From assembly GCA_016707005.1 (NCBI GenBank), contig JADJIQ010000004.1:372001-436000 (forward strand): a DNA stretch of 64,000 nucleotides, in the 5' to 3' direction. The notes under the pieces were generated by a model. It was not told the origin of the DNA. It searched no databases and worked only from the letters and a program-made list of their open reading frames with translations. The position numbers and the translations under genes were made by a program. Origin of the DNA: Ignavibacteria bacterium. Lineage in GTDB: Bacteria > Bacteroidota > Ignavibacteria > Kapaibacteriales > Kapaibacteriaceae. This document shows positions 36,720-45,940 of this stretch, piece by piece (position 1 is the first letter of the stretch; each line of letters begins with the position of its first letter).

Positions 36720-38099
36720 ATGGCCGAACTTCGATCGTCACTCCTGCGTGCATCGGCCATACCGTTACTCTGGACGGCACTCTGCGGTCTCCTCATCATC
36801 GTATCCCTTGATGCCTCACCGCATGTAGGACTCATCTCCTTCGATGCCGGGAACTTCATCCTTGCCGGACGTCATTTCAACATTGCAGCGGACAGACCGC
36901 ATCTGCCCGGTTATCCGGGTATCGTTGCTCTCAGCGCATGTGCCGATCCAATACTGGGTCCGGCTTCAGGGTTGCGACTCCTTGGTCTGCTCATTCCCCT
37001 AAGTGCTATCCTGCTTGGTCTTGGACTCCACAAGCGCCTTGGATGGAAGGGGGCGATGTGGACTCAAACATTAGTGCTCACTTCTCCGGTTGTGTGGTTC
37101 TTTGCTCTTGCTGCCGAGACGTATGCTGTAGATCTTGCAGCGGGTACGATCGTAACGTTGATCATCGTCCGCGACCGTGACCATCGGTGGCTCCCGGCAC
37201 TCCTGGGCGTGACGTCCTTCTTCCGTCCGATGACGGCCGTTCTGCTGCTGCCTGGTATTCTCTGGCTCCTATGGTCAAAACGTTCGTCCCTCTCTCTCAC
37301 TACGTTGACTGTTCCGCTGATCGTTGCCACTGCTGCTCTTGGTGCAACCATCTATGGCATAGTCCTTGGAAGCGGCGGCATTGATGGACTCAAAGCATTG
37401 GTCGCGATGGGTCCGCCTGTTGCGTTCCGTCCTTTCAGCGAACTCGTTCCCTTCCTTGCCTACGGCACGTGGTTCTGCATTCCGTTGATACCAATGTTGC
37501 TTACTCGATCGAGTGATGCACCGGATACATGTACAAAGCCCCTTTTCATTGTATTCATCACAGCGTTGGTGTTCTTTGTCACCGTGCACTATGCCAAGGG
37601 CTATCTGCTACTTGTTGTGCCTGCGACGATCGTTGGTGTTGTAACAGCCAAACGTGTGACGTGGACAATGATGGCCATGATCGTCGTGCTCCAATGCACG
37701 CTGTTCCTCCTGATACCATCTGCGGACGATCCATTGCCGCGCGATGCACCGGGCAGCTCGTCAAGCGCATTTGTGCGCGTGTGGGAGCGATTCACATCGT
37801 CCTATTCATGCACGTTGGATCGCTTAGACCATGAGCACAGGTTTTGGGATCAGGCAATGCCGTGGATGAATGAACACACCGGACCGATCATGTTCAGCAA
37901 GGAAGTTGCGCCATCGGTACGGATCGCCCAGGCTGTTCGGTCGGCGTCGGACAAAAGTACATCGATCTGGTGGGGCCATGCCAGAAAGGATGACCAAGAG
38001 TGGGTTCGCTACGACGAAAATGGTGTGCACATCGAGCGCATGCTGGACACTGCACTGTCGGCAGCAACGCTATTTACCCGAGACAGTTTGTCGAAATGA
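36720..38099 (+). CDS. Multi-pass membrane glycosyltransferase (GT-C/PMT-like)
   Basis: This 459 aa protein has about nine to ten membrane segments and an early loop FDAGNFILAGRHFNIAADRPHLPGYPG, with an Asp in the position typical of GT-C enzymes that use polyprenyl-phosphate sugars. A soluble C-terminal part follows from about residue 350. It starts 10 bases after porZ and is probably cotranscribed. Since PorZ binds A-LPS in Porphyromonas, a role in building a surface glycan is a reasonable inference, not a demonstrated one. A terminator follows its stop. Confidence 0.75.
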   Translation: MAELRSSLLRASAIPLLWTALCGLLIIVSLDASPHVGLISFDAGNFILAGRHFNIAADRPHLPGYPGIVALSACADPILGPASGLRLLGLLIPLSAILLGLGLHKRLGWKGAMWTQTLVLTSPVVWFFALAAETYAVDLAAGTIVTLIIVRDRDHRWLPALLGVTSFFRPMTAVLLLPGILWLLWSKRSSLSLTTLTVPLIVATAALGATIYGIVLGSGGIDGLKALVAMGPPVAFRPFSELVPFLAYGTWFCIPLIPMLLTRSSDAPDTCTKPLFIVFITALVFFVTVHYAKGYLLLVVPATIVGVVTAKRVTWTMMAMIVVLQCTLFLLIPSADDPLPRDAPGSSSSAFVRVWERFTSSYSCTLDRLDHEHRFWDQAMPWMNEHTGPIMFSKEVAPSVRIAQAVRSASDKSTSIWWGHARKDDQEWVRYDENGVHIERMLDTALSAATLFTRDSLSK

Positions 38100-38130
38100 A
38101 AAAAGGTCGCTCAAATGAGCGACCTTTTTT
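38099..38130. terminator. Bidirectional intrinsic terminator
   Basis: A nine-base stem (GGTCGCTCA/TGAGCGACC) with a tiny loop is flanked by six A on the left and six T on the right, so it can stop transcription from both directions: the glycosyltransferase on the plus strand and tRNA-Leu on the minus strand. Confidence 0.9.
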
Positions 38131-38139
38131 ACCACTGTG

Positions 38140-38223
38140 TGCGGAAGACGGGACTTGAACCCGTACGCCCTTGCGAGCGCCACCCCCTCAAGATGGTGCG
38201 TCTGCCAATTTCGCCACTTCCGC
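38140..38223 (-). tRNA. tRNA-Leu (GAG anticodon)
   Basis: An 84 base cloverleaf with a long variable arm, as expected for Leu. The acceptor stem is GCGGAAG/CTTCCGC, the anticodon loop is TTGAGGG with stem CCATC/GGTGG (one G-T pair), and the T arm contains GGTTCAAGTCC. The anticodon GAG reads CUC/CUU. The CCA end is not encoded. A TACCTTTG box lies 10 bases upstream and the shared terminator lies downstream. Confidence 0.95.
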
Positions 38224-38233
38224 AGAGGGGTCA

Positions 38234-38241
38234 CAAAGGTA
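38234..38241 (-). promoter_or_regulatory. -7 box (TACCTTTG) for tRNA-Leu
   Basis: TACCTTTG on the minus strand fits TAnnTTTG and is 10 bases from the first tRNA base, the same spacing as the -7 box before tRNA-Lys at 53,333. Confidence 0.6.
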
Positions 38242-38265
38242 GGAAACGTTCCGAAGATGGCAAAA

Positions 38266-39834
38266 TCAGCGGCCTGATCTCTGTTGCAATTGGGCGATAA
38301 TGTCGCGCGCTGCTCTTGCCCCCTGCTCCGTTGCATTCTCTATTGCCGGAGCACAATCGCTATCGGTGCCGGCAAAACGAAGCCGCGCCGTTGCAACACT
38401 TGCTGTCTGTGCCGGACCATTATGCGACTTCGGTGTGGGAACAACGATACCGTGACCCCAACCCCAGCAATGAACGTCGATGATGGAGAGACGCTGTTCT
38501 TCTGTAAGTCCGGCGGCAAACTTTTCAACGGTCTTCGCTGCGAAGGATGCAAATGCTTCGGGATCCTGCAACATGGATCGTTGTGATGGATCGAGCGGAA
38601 CGTACAATGATACCACGTGTGCAGTGGCCCCTGGTTGGATACACATCGGATCGATCACATCAGTGTAGGAATTCTCAACCCGTAGGTCCCAGGTATCGTA
38701 GGCCTTGCCCGATGCGATGGCAATACTCGAGCTGATCTGAATTGTGGCGTAGGGAGCGTAAGAGATCTTCTTCAATGCCTCAAGACGATGTGAGCCGGGA
38801 TCAGATAACAGCCTCGACAATTGGTACTTCGGAACTGCAACAACAGCAAACGATGACAAGTATCGTGTGACAGTACCATCTGCTTCAACAACATCGATCT
38901 GCACATCGTCAGCCGTTTCATATACGCGAGCCACGAGTGCAGCAGACTTGGTATTCTCCAACGCAGCTGCAACACCCGTAGCCAGACGACTTGTTCCGCC
39001 CGGGAAACTATACCGCGAGAATCCAAAGGATGAACCAAGCTCAGACTGATAGAAGTTCAGCAGACAGTAGGCATTGGTCCTTGTGGAAGGGGCTCCCATT
39101 GATGACCTACTATAGGCATTGATGATCTTCTCGAGTGTGGGCGATGCAAAACGATCGATGTAGTTTGCGGCCGACTGAGCATCGAGTTCCTGCATTCGCG
39201 GTGACAACGTCTTTGGCAGCGGATACGATGGCAGATCTGCATCCATCACAGCGATAACATCGCGAAAGCGTTTCATCCCGTCACGGTCGCGTTCGTCAGG
39301 GATAGCCCCCTTCAATGAACTATCCGACCAAAGATCCTGCACGATGCGACCATCACGAAGAATGTACGCATCATCCGGACACTGCACAGGTTCGATCGAT
39401 GTTGCCTTGATCAACATTTCGATCTCTTCGGTGCGGCTCACGAAATACACACTGCCTAGCGGAACAGATGCGGTGTTGATCTTCTCGCTCACCGCGGATC
39501 CGCCTAAACGTGGTTCTGACTCAAGCAGAACACTGTCGACTCCATTCGTTTGCAACACCAGAGCCGCCGTGAGTCCGGAGAGTCCCCCACCGATCACAAC
39601 AACATCTCTACGCACCGTTGTAGATGGTTCCGGAAGGGGCTTGCCATCGCGTAGAAATTCATGGGCAACACGAAACTGCGGCGTCCCCACGCGCGGGCGT
39701 ATGGGATCGGCGATCTTCGTTACAGGAGGCACTTCATCTGCCGTACGCGCCGGACCACAGCCCGGCAGCGGTGCAAGAAACACCGCGCCGGAACCAAGAA
39801 TGATCGTGTATAAGAAGTCTCTGCGTGTGTTCAC
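38266..39834 (-). CDS. Tat-exported FAD-dependent amine oxidoreductase, probable lipoprotein
   Basis: This 522 aa protein begins NTRRDFLYTII, a twin-arginine signal, followed by a lipobox-like LPGC near residue 26, so it is probably exported folded by Tat and lipidated. The FAD-binding GxGxxG motif is DVVVIGGGLSGLTAALVLQ (about residue 70). The remainder resembles the flavin amine oxidase/protoporphyrinogen oxidase/phytoene desaturase superfamily, with the late FAD-contacting segment RLRFAGTDSD. The substrate is unknown. I chose GTG at 39834 because it opens the Tat signal; upstream in-frame sequence is the heptamer repeat. Confidence 0.82.
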   Translation of the reverse strand: MNTRRDFLYTIILGSGAVFLAPLPGCGPARTADEVPPVTKIADPIRPRVGTPQFRVAHEFLRDGKPLPEPSTTVRRDVVVIGGGLSGLTAALVLQTNGVDSVLLESEPRLGGSAVSEKINTASVPLGSVYFVSRTEEIEMLIKATSIEPVQCPDDAYILRDGRIVQDLWSDSSLKGAIPDERDRDGMKRFRDVIAVMDADLPSYPLPKTLSPRMQELDAQSAANYIDRFASPTLEKIINAYSRSSMGAPSTRTNAYCLLNFYQSELGSSFGFSRYSFPGGTSRLATGVAAALENTKSAALVARVYETADDVQIDVVEADGTVTRYLSSFAVVAVPKYQLSRLLSDPGSHRLEALKKISYAPYATIQISSSIAIASGKAYDTWDLRVENSYTDVIDPMCIQPGATAHVVSLYVPLDPSQRSMLQDPEAFASFAAKTVEKFAAGLTEEQRLSIIDVHCWGWGHGIVVPTPKSHNGPAQTASVATARLRFAGTDSDCAPAIENATEQGARAARDIIAQLQQRSGR

Positions 39835-39847
39835 AATAGCACAATGT

Positions 39848-39916
39848 AAACAGTGAACAGTGAACAGCGAACAGCGAACAGCGAACAGAGAACAGCGAAC
39901 AGAGAACAGCGAACAG
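39848..39916. repeat. Heptamer tandem repeat GAACAG(T/C/A)
   Basis: About ten head-to-tail copies of a 7 base unit GAACAGn with the last base varying, filling the gap between the FAD oxidoreductase start and the DUF1501 stop. It lies in the untranslated region and is probably a slippage-prone simple repeat. It may affect coupling of the two genes. Confidence 0.8.
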
Positions 39917-39920
39917 TTGC

Positions 39921-41483
39921 CTATTTCACAACCGTGAGCGGCACAACGGTCCGAGCGCCATTGACGGTAACGGTGCAGATGTAGGATCCGGATGCGATGC
40001 CACGGACCGGCACACGAATGGTGCCCGGCATCACACGATCCGTGTAGAGGGTTTGTAGGAATCTGCCTTCGCTGCCATAGATCTCTACGTTCACCAGACC
40101 CGGAACGGGTTGATACCATTCGAGGACGGAGTGATCCGTCATCGGCTGAGGCATCACGCGTACGTCTACCTGGACCTTGCCTGCATAGGTGTCATCCACG
40201 CTGGTAGCGCGTTGCAAAACGCCTAATGGCAGGACCTTGTCTTCCAGGACGGTCTCGGTGTTTTCGGGCGTACCACCGAACCAGTTCTCCAACACGTCGG
40301 CATAGACCCGACGGTAGTCCCACTGATATCGGAGATCGCCATTGCTGTCGAAGTTCTTCAGATCCGGCATTTCGCCATAGACACCGGCGCGGACGCCATT
40401 GCCCCACACGAATTGGACGGATGCTGCGCCGTGGTCAGTGCCTCGACTGCCATTCTCGTATGGACGTCTGCCGAATTCCGAAACGGTCATACCAACAACA
40501 CGATCAGCAAAGCCTTGGATAAGAGCATCCTGCATAAACGTGCCGATACCTGTAGAGAGCTTCTCCAACAGATATGGATGAAGTCCATTGAGATTTTCGT
40601 CCTGCTGTTGCACGTGGGTATCAAACCCGCCCATGTAGACAAGGTAGATCTTCGACTTCAAGCCGCCGCTGATGAGACGAGCAACAAGCTTCATCTGCTT
40701 TACGAAGTTCGTGTCATCGTAGGTTGCCTTGTTCTCACCCTTATCAAAGGCATTCTTCACCACAGTTGAGTACCGGTCTGATTGTTCAGCAACCAAACGC
40801 ACGAAGTTGAACTCACGTCCATATCGTGTGTCTTCGGGCATCGGATCCATGTCGGGTGACAGACCTTGTCCAAGTTCAAAGAACTTCTGCGGATCCGTTA
40901 GAGCGATACCGATATCACCCTTTGGACTTTGCAAGAGCATCGACAAGGAGCCCCCTATCTGAACGGCGATAGGATCCGGCGGAAGGACCTCGGGGAAACC
41001 ATTGATCTTATTGGACCAATAGCGTCCGAGCCAACCATCAACAAGTCGCTTGTTCGGGTCGGACGAATTGAATCCGCTCAACCAGATATCCGTGGAGCGG
41101 AAGTGAGAAAGGGAAGGGGCTTCATAGCCGATCCCATTGACGATGGCAAGTCTGCCATCTTCAAACATCCGTCGGAGATTATACGGTGCGTCGGAGTCGA
41201 GAGACGGGTGCATATAGACGCGCGAGAGCACGTTGATCGCCTTTTCCTTGGGGACGGCGATGCTCGGACGGATCTTGTAGTACTCAGGATCATCAGCTGG
41301 GATGATCATGTTCATACCATCATTACCGCCGAACATTTGGATCACAATAAGGATGCGATCATCATCGGCTTGCACGTGTTCGCCGAGATCGAACGGTGAG
41401 AACGCCTTTAGAGGGACGCCCCCAAGGACCTGAGTGCCAACAGCGGCTGCCGCAGTTGTCGAGAGGAAGGTACGACGTTTCAT
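39921..41483 (-). CDS. DUF1501 family exported protein with C-terminal sorting-like domain
   Basis: This 520 aa protein begins KRRTFLSTTAAAAVG, a twin-arginine signal. The DUF1501 core belongs to the alkaline-phosphatase/sulfatase-like superfamily (MFGGNDGMNM near residue 50; VSEFGRRPYENGSRGTDHG near 355). The function is unknown. The last 80 residues look like a T9SS or FlgD-type Ig domain (VNVEIYGSEGRFLQTL, GIASGSYICTV). DUF1501 genes nearly always follow DUF1800 genes, as here (37 base gap). I chose ATG at 41483 for the Tat signal. Confidence 0.88.
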   Translation of the reverse strand: MKRRTFLSTTAAAAVGTQVLGGVPLKAFSPFDLGEHVQADDDRILIVIQMFGGNDGMNMIIPADDPEYYKIRPSIAVPKEKAINVLSRVYMHPSLDSDAPYNLRRMFEDGRLAIVNGIGYEAPSLSHFRSTDIWLSGFNSSDPNKRLVDGWLGRYWSNKINGFPEVLPPDPIAVQIGGSLSMLLQSPKGDIGIALTDPQKFFELGQGLSPDMDPMPEDTRYGREFNFVRLVAEQSDRYSTVVKNAFDKGENKATYDDTNFVKQMKLVARLISGGLKSKIYLVYMGGFDTHVQQQDENLNGLHPYLLEKLSTGIGTFMQDALIQGFADRVVGMTVSEFGRRPYENGSRGTDHGAASVQFVWGNGVRAGVYGEMPDLKNFDSNGDLRYQWDYRRVYADVLENWFGGTPENTETVLEDKVLPLGVLQRATSVDDTYAGKVQVDVRVMPQPMTDHSVLEWYQPVPGLVNVEIYGSEGRFLQTLYTDRVMPGTIRVPVRGIASGSYICTVTVNGARTVVPLTVVK

Positions 41484-41520
41484 CGGTGTTCCTTGACGAT
41501 CGTGTTCACGTTGAGGGGGC

Positions 41521-43113
41521 TTAACATAGTTGGAAGTCCGGGGCCTTAGCAATGGCCTTCAGCAGTTCACGCATCGCACGTGCAGCTGCAGATGGTACGT
41601 CGAGCTTTTCTGCCCACGTGTAGTCGGGCTGACCTTCCAAGAGCGCACTCTTGTAGAAGTCGAGTCGTGCCTGAGAAACATCCACCGGCAACAAGAACTT
41701 GGTTACACCAAGAACGAACTTGGCAACATCATCATAGTCTGCGAATTCACGGATGAAGGCATTCGCACGGGCATCGGTCATGGCATCGATGAGCTTGCGC
41801 GCAAACTCACGCCTACGCGGATAGGTGTTTGTGCTGATCCACGTATGATGTCCGGGCCAACCTGCTACATTCGGCGGATCGAACATTACTTGATCCATTT
41901 CCAGGACCCAGTTCTGCGGATCTGCTTCATCAACGCCGAACTGACGTTGCAGTCCTACTACATATTCGACTGGTGTCTTGATCTGAACACCACGAAGAGC
42001 GGGATCGAAGAAGTGTTGACTTGTAAAGAGCTTCTTCAACATCGGCTTTATGTCAAAGTTTGCAGCACGGAATTCTGCGGCGAGATCGTTCAAGAACGAT
42101 TCATCAACATCGCCCTTTGAGCTATACACGAAGTACAGGTAGGCCTTGCGGGCGATAAACCGTGACACTGCGTCTGGGCGTACACGGAAGATGATCTTGA
42201 TGAGTTCAAAGACTTCTTCGTTGAGTACCTGAAACTCCGTGTTGTTGTCAGCTGTGCGTGCCGGAATGGTCACACCCAAGAATTCCTTCGCGCCTGTGTC
42301 ATGCTTATTCGCATCGAACCACGTGTTGTAGATCCCCTTCGGTGCTGGTTGGTCGTTAAAGCGAGACGCCTTCCATCCGGTGAGGACGCGGGCGGCTTCT
42401 TTCACGTCGCCTTCTGTATACCAACCAATTCCTGTTGTGAAGAGCTCAAGCAATTCTCTACCGTAGTTCTCATTCGGCTTCCCTACTTCGTTGTAGGTAC
42501 CGCCGAGGTAGAAGACCATTGCGTTATCGACCGTAACATCAAGAGCCATCGACGGGAAATTCCCCAAGCGATTCTTGCGCAACATCCGATAGTGACGATA
42601 GTGCATTTGCGGAACCATGTACGTCTCGTCGAACGAGAACTCCGTACACCAATGGCTCATCCAGAACAACGTGAGACGTTCAACGGAGCTGGCATCACGG
42701 GACATTGTCCCCAGCCACCAGTTGGAGAACGTTCGATGATTGGCCTTCCACCATCCTTCGATGGCAAGACGCGTTTGAATGTCAGCGCCTTGTGGATTTT
42801 CCGTGTAGTCCACCATCTGCTGTGTTGCAGGGTCTCGCCATTTGGCAAAGGCCATGTCCGGGGTCGGATCACCCGGATCATCCTGACCCAGCAGCTGCTC
42901 TACGAGGTCCGCTGCTTGCTTGCCAACGTGGGACGTAGCAACAGGCATGGACACAGAGAACCCAAGCCGGCGGTAGAGGTGGAATACATCCTCAAGCGTG
43001 AGCGGTGTGGTGTACGGTTCAAGACCGGCTTGCACCACCGGAGCTGCATCGAGTGCACCTCCGCCGCGCTGTGAAGCGCGCACCAAACTTGTAAAGAGGT
43101 TTCGTCTGTTCAT
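41521..43113 (-). CDS. DUF1800 family protein
   Basis: This 530 aa protein is of unknown function. It has the family's HLYRRLGFS start of the domain (about residue 45), WWKANHRTFSNWWLGTM, LTLFWMSHWCTEF and GRELLELFTTGIGWYTEGDV blocks, and FDPPNVAGWPGH near the end. It is always encoded beside DUF1501 in many phyla, suggesting a joint extracytoplasmic role. Its start overlaps the stop of the OmpA gene upstream (ATGA), and DUF1501 follows. Confidence 0.9.
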   Translation of the reverse strand: MNRRNLFTSLVRASQRGGGALDAAPVVQAGLEPYTTPLTLEDVFHLYRRLGFSVSMPVATSHVGKQAADLVEQLLGQDDPGDPTPDMAFAKWRDPATQQMVDYTENPQGADIQTRLAIEGWWKANHRTFSNWWLGTMSRDASSVERLTLFWMSHWCTEFSFDETYMVPQMHYRHYRMLRKNRLGNFPSMALDVTVDNAMVFYLGGTYNEVGKPNENYGRELLELFTTGIGWYTEGDVKEAARVLTGWKASRFNDQPAPKGIYNTWFDANKHDTGAKEFLGVTIPARTADNNTEFQVLNEEVFELIKIIFRVRPDAVSRFIARKAYLYFVYSSKGDVDESFLNDLAAEFRAANFDIKPMLKKLFTSQHFFDPALRGVQIKTPVEYVVGLQRQFGVDEADPQNWVLEMDQVMFDPPNVAGWPGHHTWISTNTYPRRREFARKLIDAMTDARANAFIREFADYDDVAKFVLGVTKFLLPVDVSQARLDFYKSALLEGQPDYTWAEKLDVPSAAARAMRELLKAIAKAPDFQLC

Positions 43114-45116
43114 CGCTCCCTCAACGGAGTTGTGATCGTCAAAGAGACCGTTCGGCAGTAGAATCGACCTTCGGGCAGTTCGTTACTATATGGCAGGATC
43201 GCAGGTCCGATGCCCTTCACTTCCGTGATATTCAGGGAAGGGGCTATTGAACGTACGAATTGTTCCACAGACTTGGCGCGTTCGTTGGAAAGATTCATGT
43301 TATGCTGAAGTTCACCAAGTCGGTCAGTTGATCCAACAATGGTAGCAACACTCCCTTGTCCCGACGAAGCCTTCACCACCCTGCGCATCATTTCCTTGTT
43401 CTGTTCGGAGATATCGGCACGGTCGTAATCGAAAACGATAAGACTCAACCGACTCACCTCGTAATTGGCTACGGTCTTTATCACCGGGAACCGCGTTGAA
43501 GCGCGCACAGGTGTTCCATCCTTCTGGACAATGCCCAGCTGCGCATCAAGTGTATCTGTTGTGCCAACCACGGGTCCGAGTTTATCGGTCATTTCCTGTG
43601 TGAGATCGAAGCTGATCTGCGCTGGCGGAACGCTGCCACCCGTGCGCGCACCGATGGAGCGCTCACGGTGATTCACATCAAGAGACCACGAGGAAGCTTG
43701 CTCAGGATTGCGCACGTCCACGGCAAAGTCGTGATGCCCTTGCACGGGGACGTATTCGTTGAATCGTGTATGCACTACAGGGTCGAGGACGGATCCATCG
43801 CTTGCCGTGAGTTCAACGCGGCGGTTCTCTTCGATGCCTTGCGTGTATTGTTCGTTCGACACTAGAGAAGGTCTCTCCGTTGTGCGGATCTTGAAACGGT
43901 CCTCACCAAGACCCCAGCGCGAGCGCAGATACGTCACAACACTTTGTGCCCGTGCCGATGCGAGTTTCGTTCGTTGATCTGCTGAGCCCCCTTCAAGTCC
44001 ATCTGTTGTGCCCGTTACCGTCAGAACTACGCTCGGTGTTGCCCGCAAACGGGCACCTACGATGTCAAGCATACGATAATAGATCGGCAGGGTCTGTTTT
44101 GGCAGAGCCAGTTCACTGAACTGCGCAACGTCATCATTGCCCAGATACTTTGGATCGAGGGCCGACGACGTACTGTCGAAGAAGACGTATGGCAGGAGCG
44201 GGAAGGTCTGCGTCACCACCGTCTCACGGATCTCCAACGGCTGCGAGCGCACGGAGGCGATCACGGCCGGCACCGGCTCAGGAGCGGGCGGAGGAGGTGG
44301 CGGTGCTTCAACGATAACCGGCGGCGGAGGTGGTGGTGGTGGTGGTGGTGGTGGTGGAGGCGGCACTTCGTCACTGAACATGCGATAACGCACTTGAATG
44401 CCGGCGCCGGCAAACGACTGTTTCCAGGTGGATGACGATGATATCGAATTCAAGCCGTACCGATAGAAGACCTCTGGACAGAGTTCTACGTGTTTGGAGA
44501 GCGGGATCACGGCACCCAAGGCACCCGAAACGCCCATAGCCGTGCCTAGTCCCGGAAACTCGCCTTCGGCGATCACATGTTTCTGCGTGCCATCGGGAAA
44601 CAGCACGCCGTCGGGCGAGGTGATCTCTTCCGTCTGCATGTAGGTAGCATCAACAAGCGGGTTGCCGGCATCGAAGGAGCCCCGTATATAGACCGGAAGC
44701 CAATCCAGCGGACGAGAACGAAAGCCCAGTTCCACCGCTACGTAGCCCAATGAGCTGGTGAAGACATGTTCGCGAACCATCGGAACATAGAGGTTAGAAT
44801 TTGGGTCGAGGACCTCAAAGCCATCTACTGTGGTGGTTGACAGTTCTGCCGGGCGCAGCGAATAGACAAGGGCGCCGGCCAGTTCAAAGGCATCGCCAAA
44901 GAGCGAATATTCACCTGTGAGTCCGGCAAAGAAGCCGCTGGAGTTACCATTTGAGAACTGTCCGCAATCCGGGCTGCCCGGCAACACGTAGATCGACGAC
45001 GTGTTCATAATGTATTGGTAGCCGCCTTTAACCCCAATAGATGCAACCTGCGCCGTGGCGGCATGATGTGCAAGTAGGCAGAACAACGCTATCGCCGGAA
45101 CACGGAAAAGACTCAT
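43110..45116 (-). CDS. Outer membrane protein with two OmpA-like domains and poly-Pro linker
   Basis: This 668 aa protein has a signal peptide (1-22), an N-terminal beta-barrel-like domain (about 25-235), a poly-proline linker with a run of about fifteen Pro (about 245-275), a first OmpA-like domain (about 330-440, TGTTDGLEGGSADQR and ENRRVELTAS), an Ig-like stretch and a second OmpA-like domain (about 545-665, LIVFDYDRADIS and STDRLGELQHN). The same arrangement occurs in the protein at 48178, so the two are paralogues. It probably anchors the outer membrane to peptidoglycan. I chose ATG at 45116 for the signal peptide. Confidence 0.85.
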   Translation of the reverse strand: MSLFRVPAIALFCLLAHHAATAQVASIGVKGGYQYIMNTSSIYVLPGSPDCGQFSNGNSSGFFAGLTGEYSLFGDAFELAGALVYSLRPAELSTTTVDGFEVLDPNSNLYVPMVREHVFTSSLGYVAVELGFRSRPLDWLPVYIRGSFDAGNPLVDATYMQTEEITSPDGVLFPDGTQKHVIAEGEFPGLGTAMGVSGALGAVIPLSKHVELCPEVFYRYGLNSISSSSTWKQSFAGAGIQVRYRMFSDEVPPPPPPPPPPPPPPPVIVEAPPPPPPAPEPVPAVIASVRSQPLEIRETVVTQTFPLLPYVFFDSTSSALDPKYLGNDDVAQFSELALPKQTLPIYYRMLDIVGARLRATPSVVLTVTGTTDGLEGGSADQRTKLASARAQSVVTYLRSRWGLGEDRFKIRTTERPSLVSNEQYTQGIEENRRVELTASDGSVLDPVVHTRFNEYVPVQGHHDFAVDVRNPEQASSWSLDVNHRERSIGARTGGSVPPAQISFDLTQEMTDKLGPVVGTTDTLDAQLGIVQKDGTPVRASTRFPVIKTVANYEVSRLSLIVFDYDRADISEQNKEMMRRVVKASSGQGSVATIVGSTDRLGELQHNMNLSNERAKSVEQFVRSIAPSLNITEVKGIGPAILPYSNELPEGRFYCRTVSLTITTPLRER
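44305..44357. repeat. Triplet repeat encoding poly-Pro
   Basis: On the plus strand a run of GGT/GGC/GGA triplets, read on the minus strand as consecutive CCn codons. Slippage would change linker length by whole residues without breaking the frame. Confidence 0.7.
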
Positions 45117-45140
45117 GGTAGCGACGTTACGAAAAAACAC

Positions 45141-45857
45141 TTAGACAGGCGCAATGATTTTACGGATCTCATCCCACGGAGTGGCACTGAGAATACGGTA
45201 GCAGTAGAATGCCGCAAATAGGATGAGCGTTACACCGGTTCCCTGTTGAATCCGATGAATGAACTTGGGCGTCATCTTATCTCGGAAGGCCAAGACAAGT
45301 CGGACCAAGGTCATCAGCCAAAGGGTATTTCCTGCTCCAAATCCTACAGAGAACGCCATGGCGTTGAGGAAGGTCTGCTCGAATACACCCATCTTTTGAA
45401 TGAACGTGGTCATGGCCATCACGGCCGGGATGAACGTAGGGTTGGCAAGATTTGCAACGGCAAAACCAACGCCAACAAAGAACGGACCGTTCGAGGTAAC
45501 TCTGGAGAGAAGTTTGTCGCCTCGCTTATGCTTCTCGGGATCCACTCCTTTAACTGGGTGCTCTCGGATCTGGAAGATGCCAAAGCCGATCATGAAGAGG
45601 ACGATGACCAGTTGGATGGAGAGTGTAACGATAGGGTTGCCCCCTTCCATCGAACGGAGGAGGTCCACAACCCACGAACTTGCCCACATTGCGAGAGAGC
45701 AGTAGATCAGGTCGAGCAGGCCCGCACCGACACTGAGCTTGATAGCCTGACGCCATCCATCTCGAAGTCCGGTTCGGACAGATGCCATCCCGATCGGTCC
45801 GGGTGGGATCGCAAGAACATATCCTACGAGTGCCCCAACGAGAAGAGCGATGATCAT
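45141..45857 (-). CDS. LysE-family amino acid exporter
   Basis: Inner membrane translocator of 238 aa with six hydrophobic segments. The family's PPGPIGMASVRTGLRDGW motif (about residues 17-34) follows the first helix, and FVGVGFAVANLANPTFIPAV lies in the middle. LysE proteins export amino acids or related small molecules. I preferred ATG 45857 to the in-frame TTG at 45863 because a TATCTTCG box ends 6 bases upstream of the ATG. The OmpA gene follows after 24 bases. Confidence 0.88.
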   Translation of the reverse strand: MIIALLVGALVGYVLAIPPGPIGMASVRTGLRDGWRQAIKLSVGAGLLDLIYCSLAMWASSWVVDLLRSMEGGNPIVTLSIQLVIVLFMIGFGIFQIREHPVKGVDPEKHKRGDKLLSRVTSNGPFFVGVGFAVANLANPTFIPAVMAMTTFIQKMGVFEQTFLNAMAFSVGFGAGNTLWLMTLVRLVLAFRDKMTPKFIHRIQQGTGVTLILFAAFYCYRILSATPWDEIRKIIAPV

Positions 45858-45863
45858 TGTCAA

Positions 45864-45871
45864 CGAAGATA
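45864..45871 (-). promoter_or_regulatory. -7-like box (TATCTTCG) for lysE
   Basis: TATCTTCG differs from TAnnTTTG by one base and lies 6 bases before the ATG at 45857, the leaderless-type spacing seen elsewhere in the window. Confidence 0.35.
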
Positions 45872-45940
45872 CATCTGTATCGGCCGTATACCGTTGGATG
45901 TTCTCAACACGTATCTTGGGAACTTCACTACGAGGGATAC

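Noticed and set aside
39835..40119. N-terminal extension of the FAD oxidoreductase
   Set aside because: It would translate the heptamer repeat and the end of the DUF1501 gene; the Tat signal begins at the GTG at 39834.
42301..43074. 257 aa plus-strand gene opposite DUF1800
   Set aside because: It lies entirely antisense to a well conserved gene and has no recognisable motif, signal or coupling.
44137..44388. Plus-strand Gly-rich protein
   Set aside because: Complement of the poly-Pro coding repeat in the OmpA gene on the other strand.
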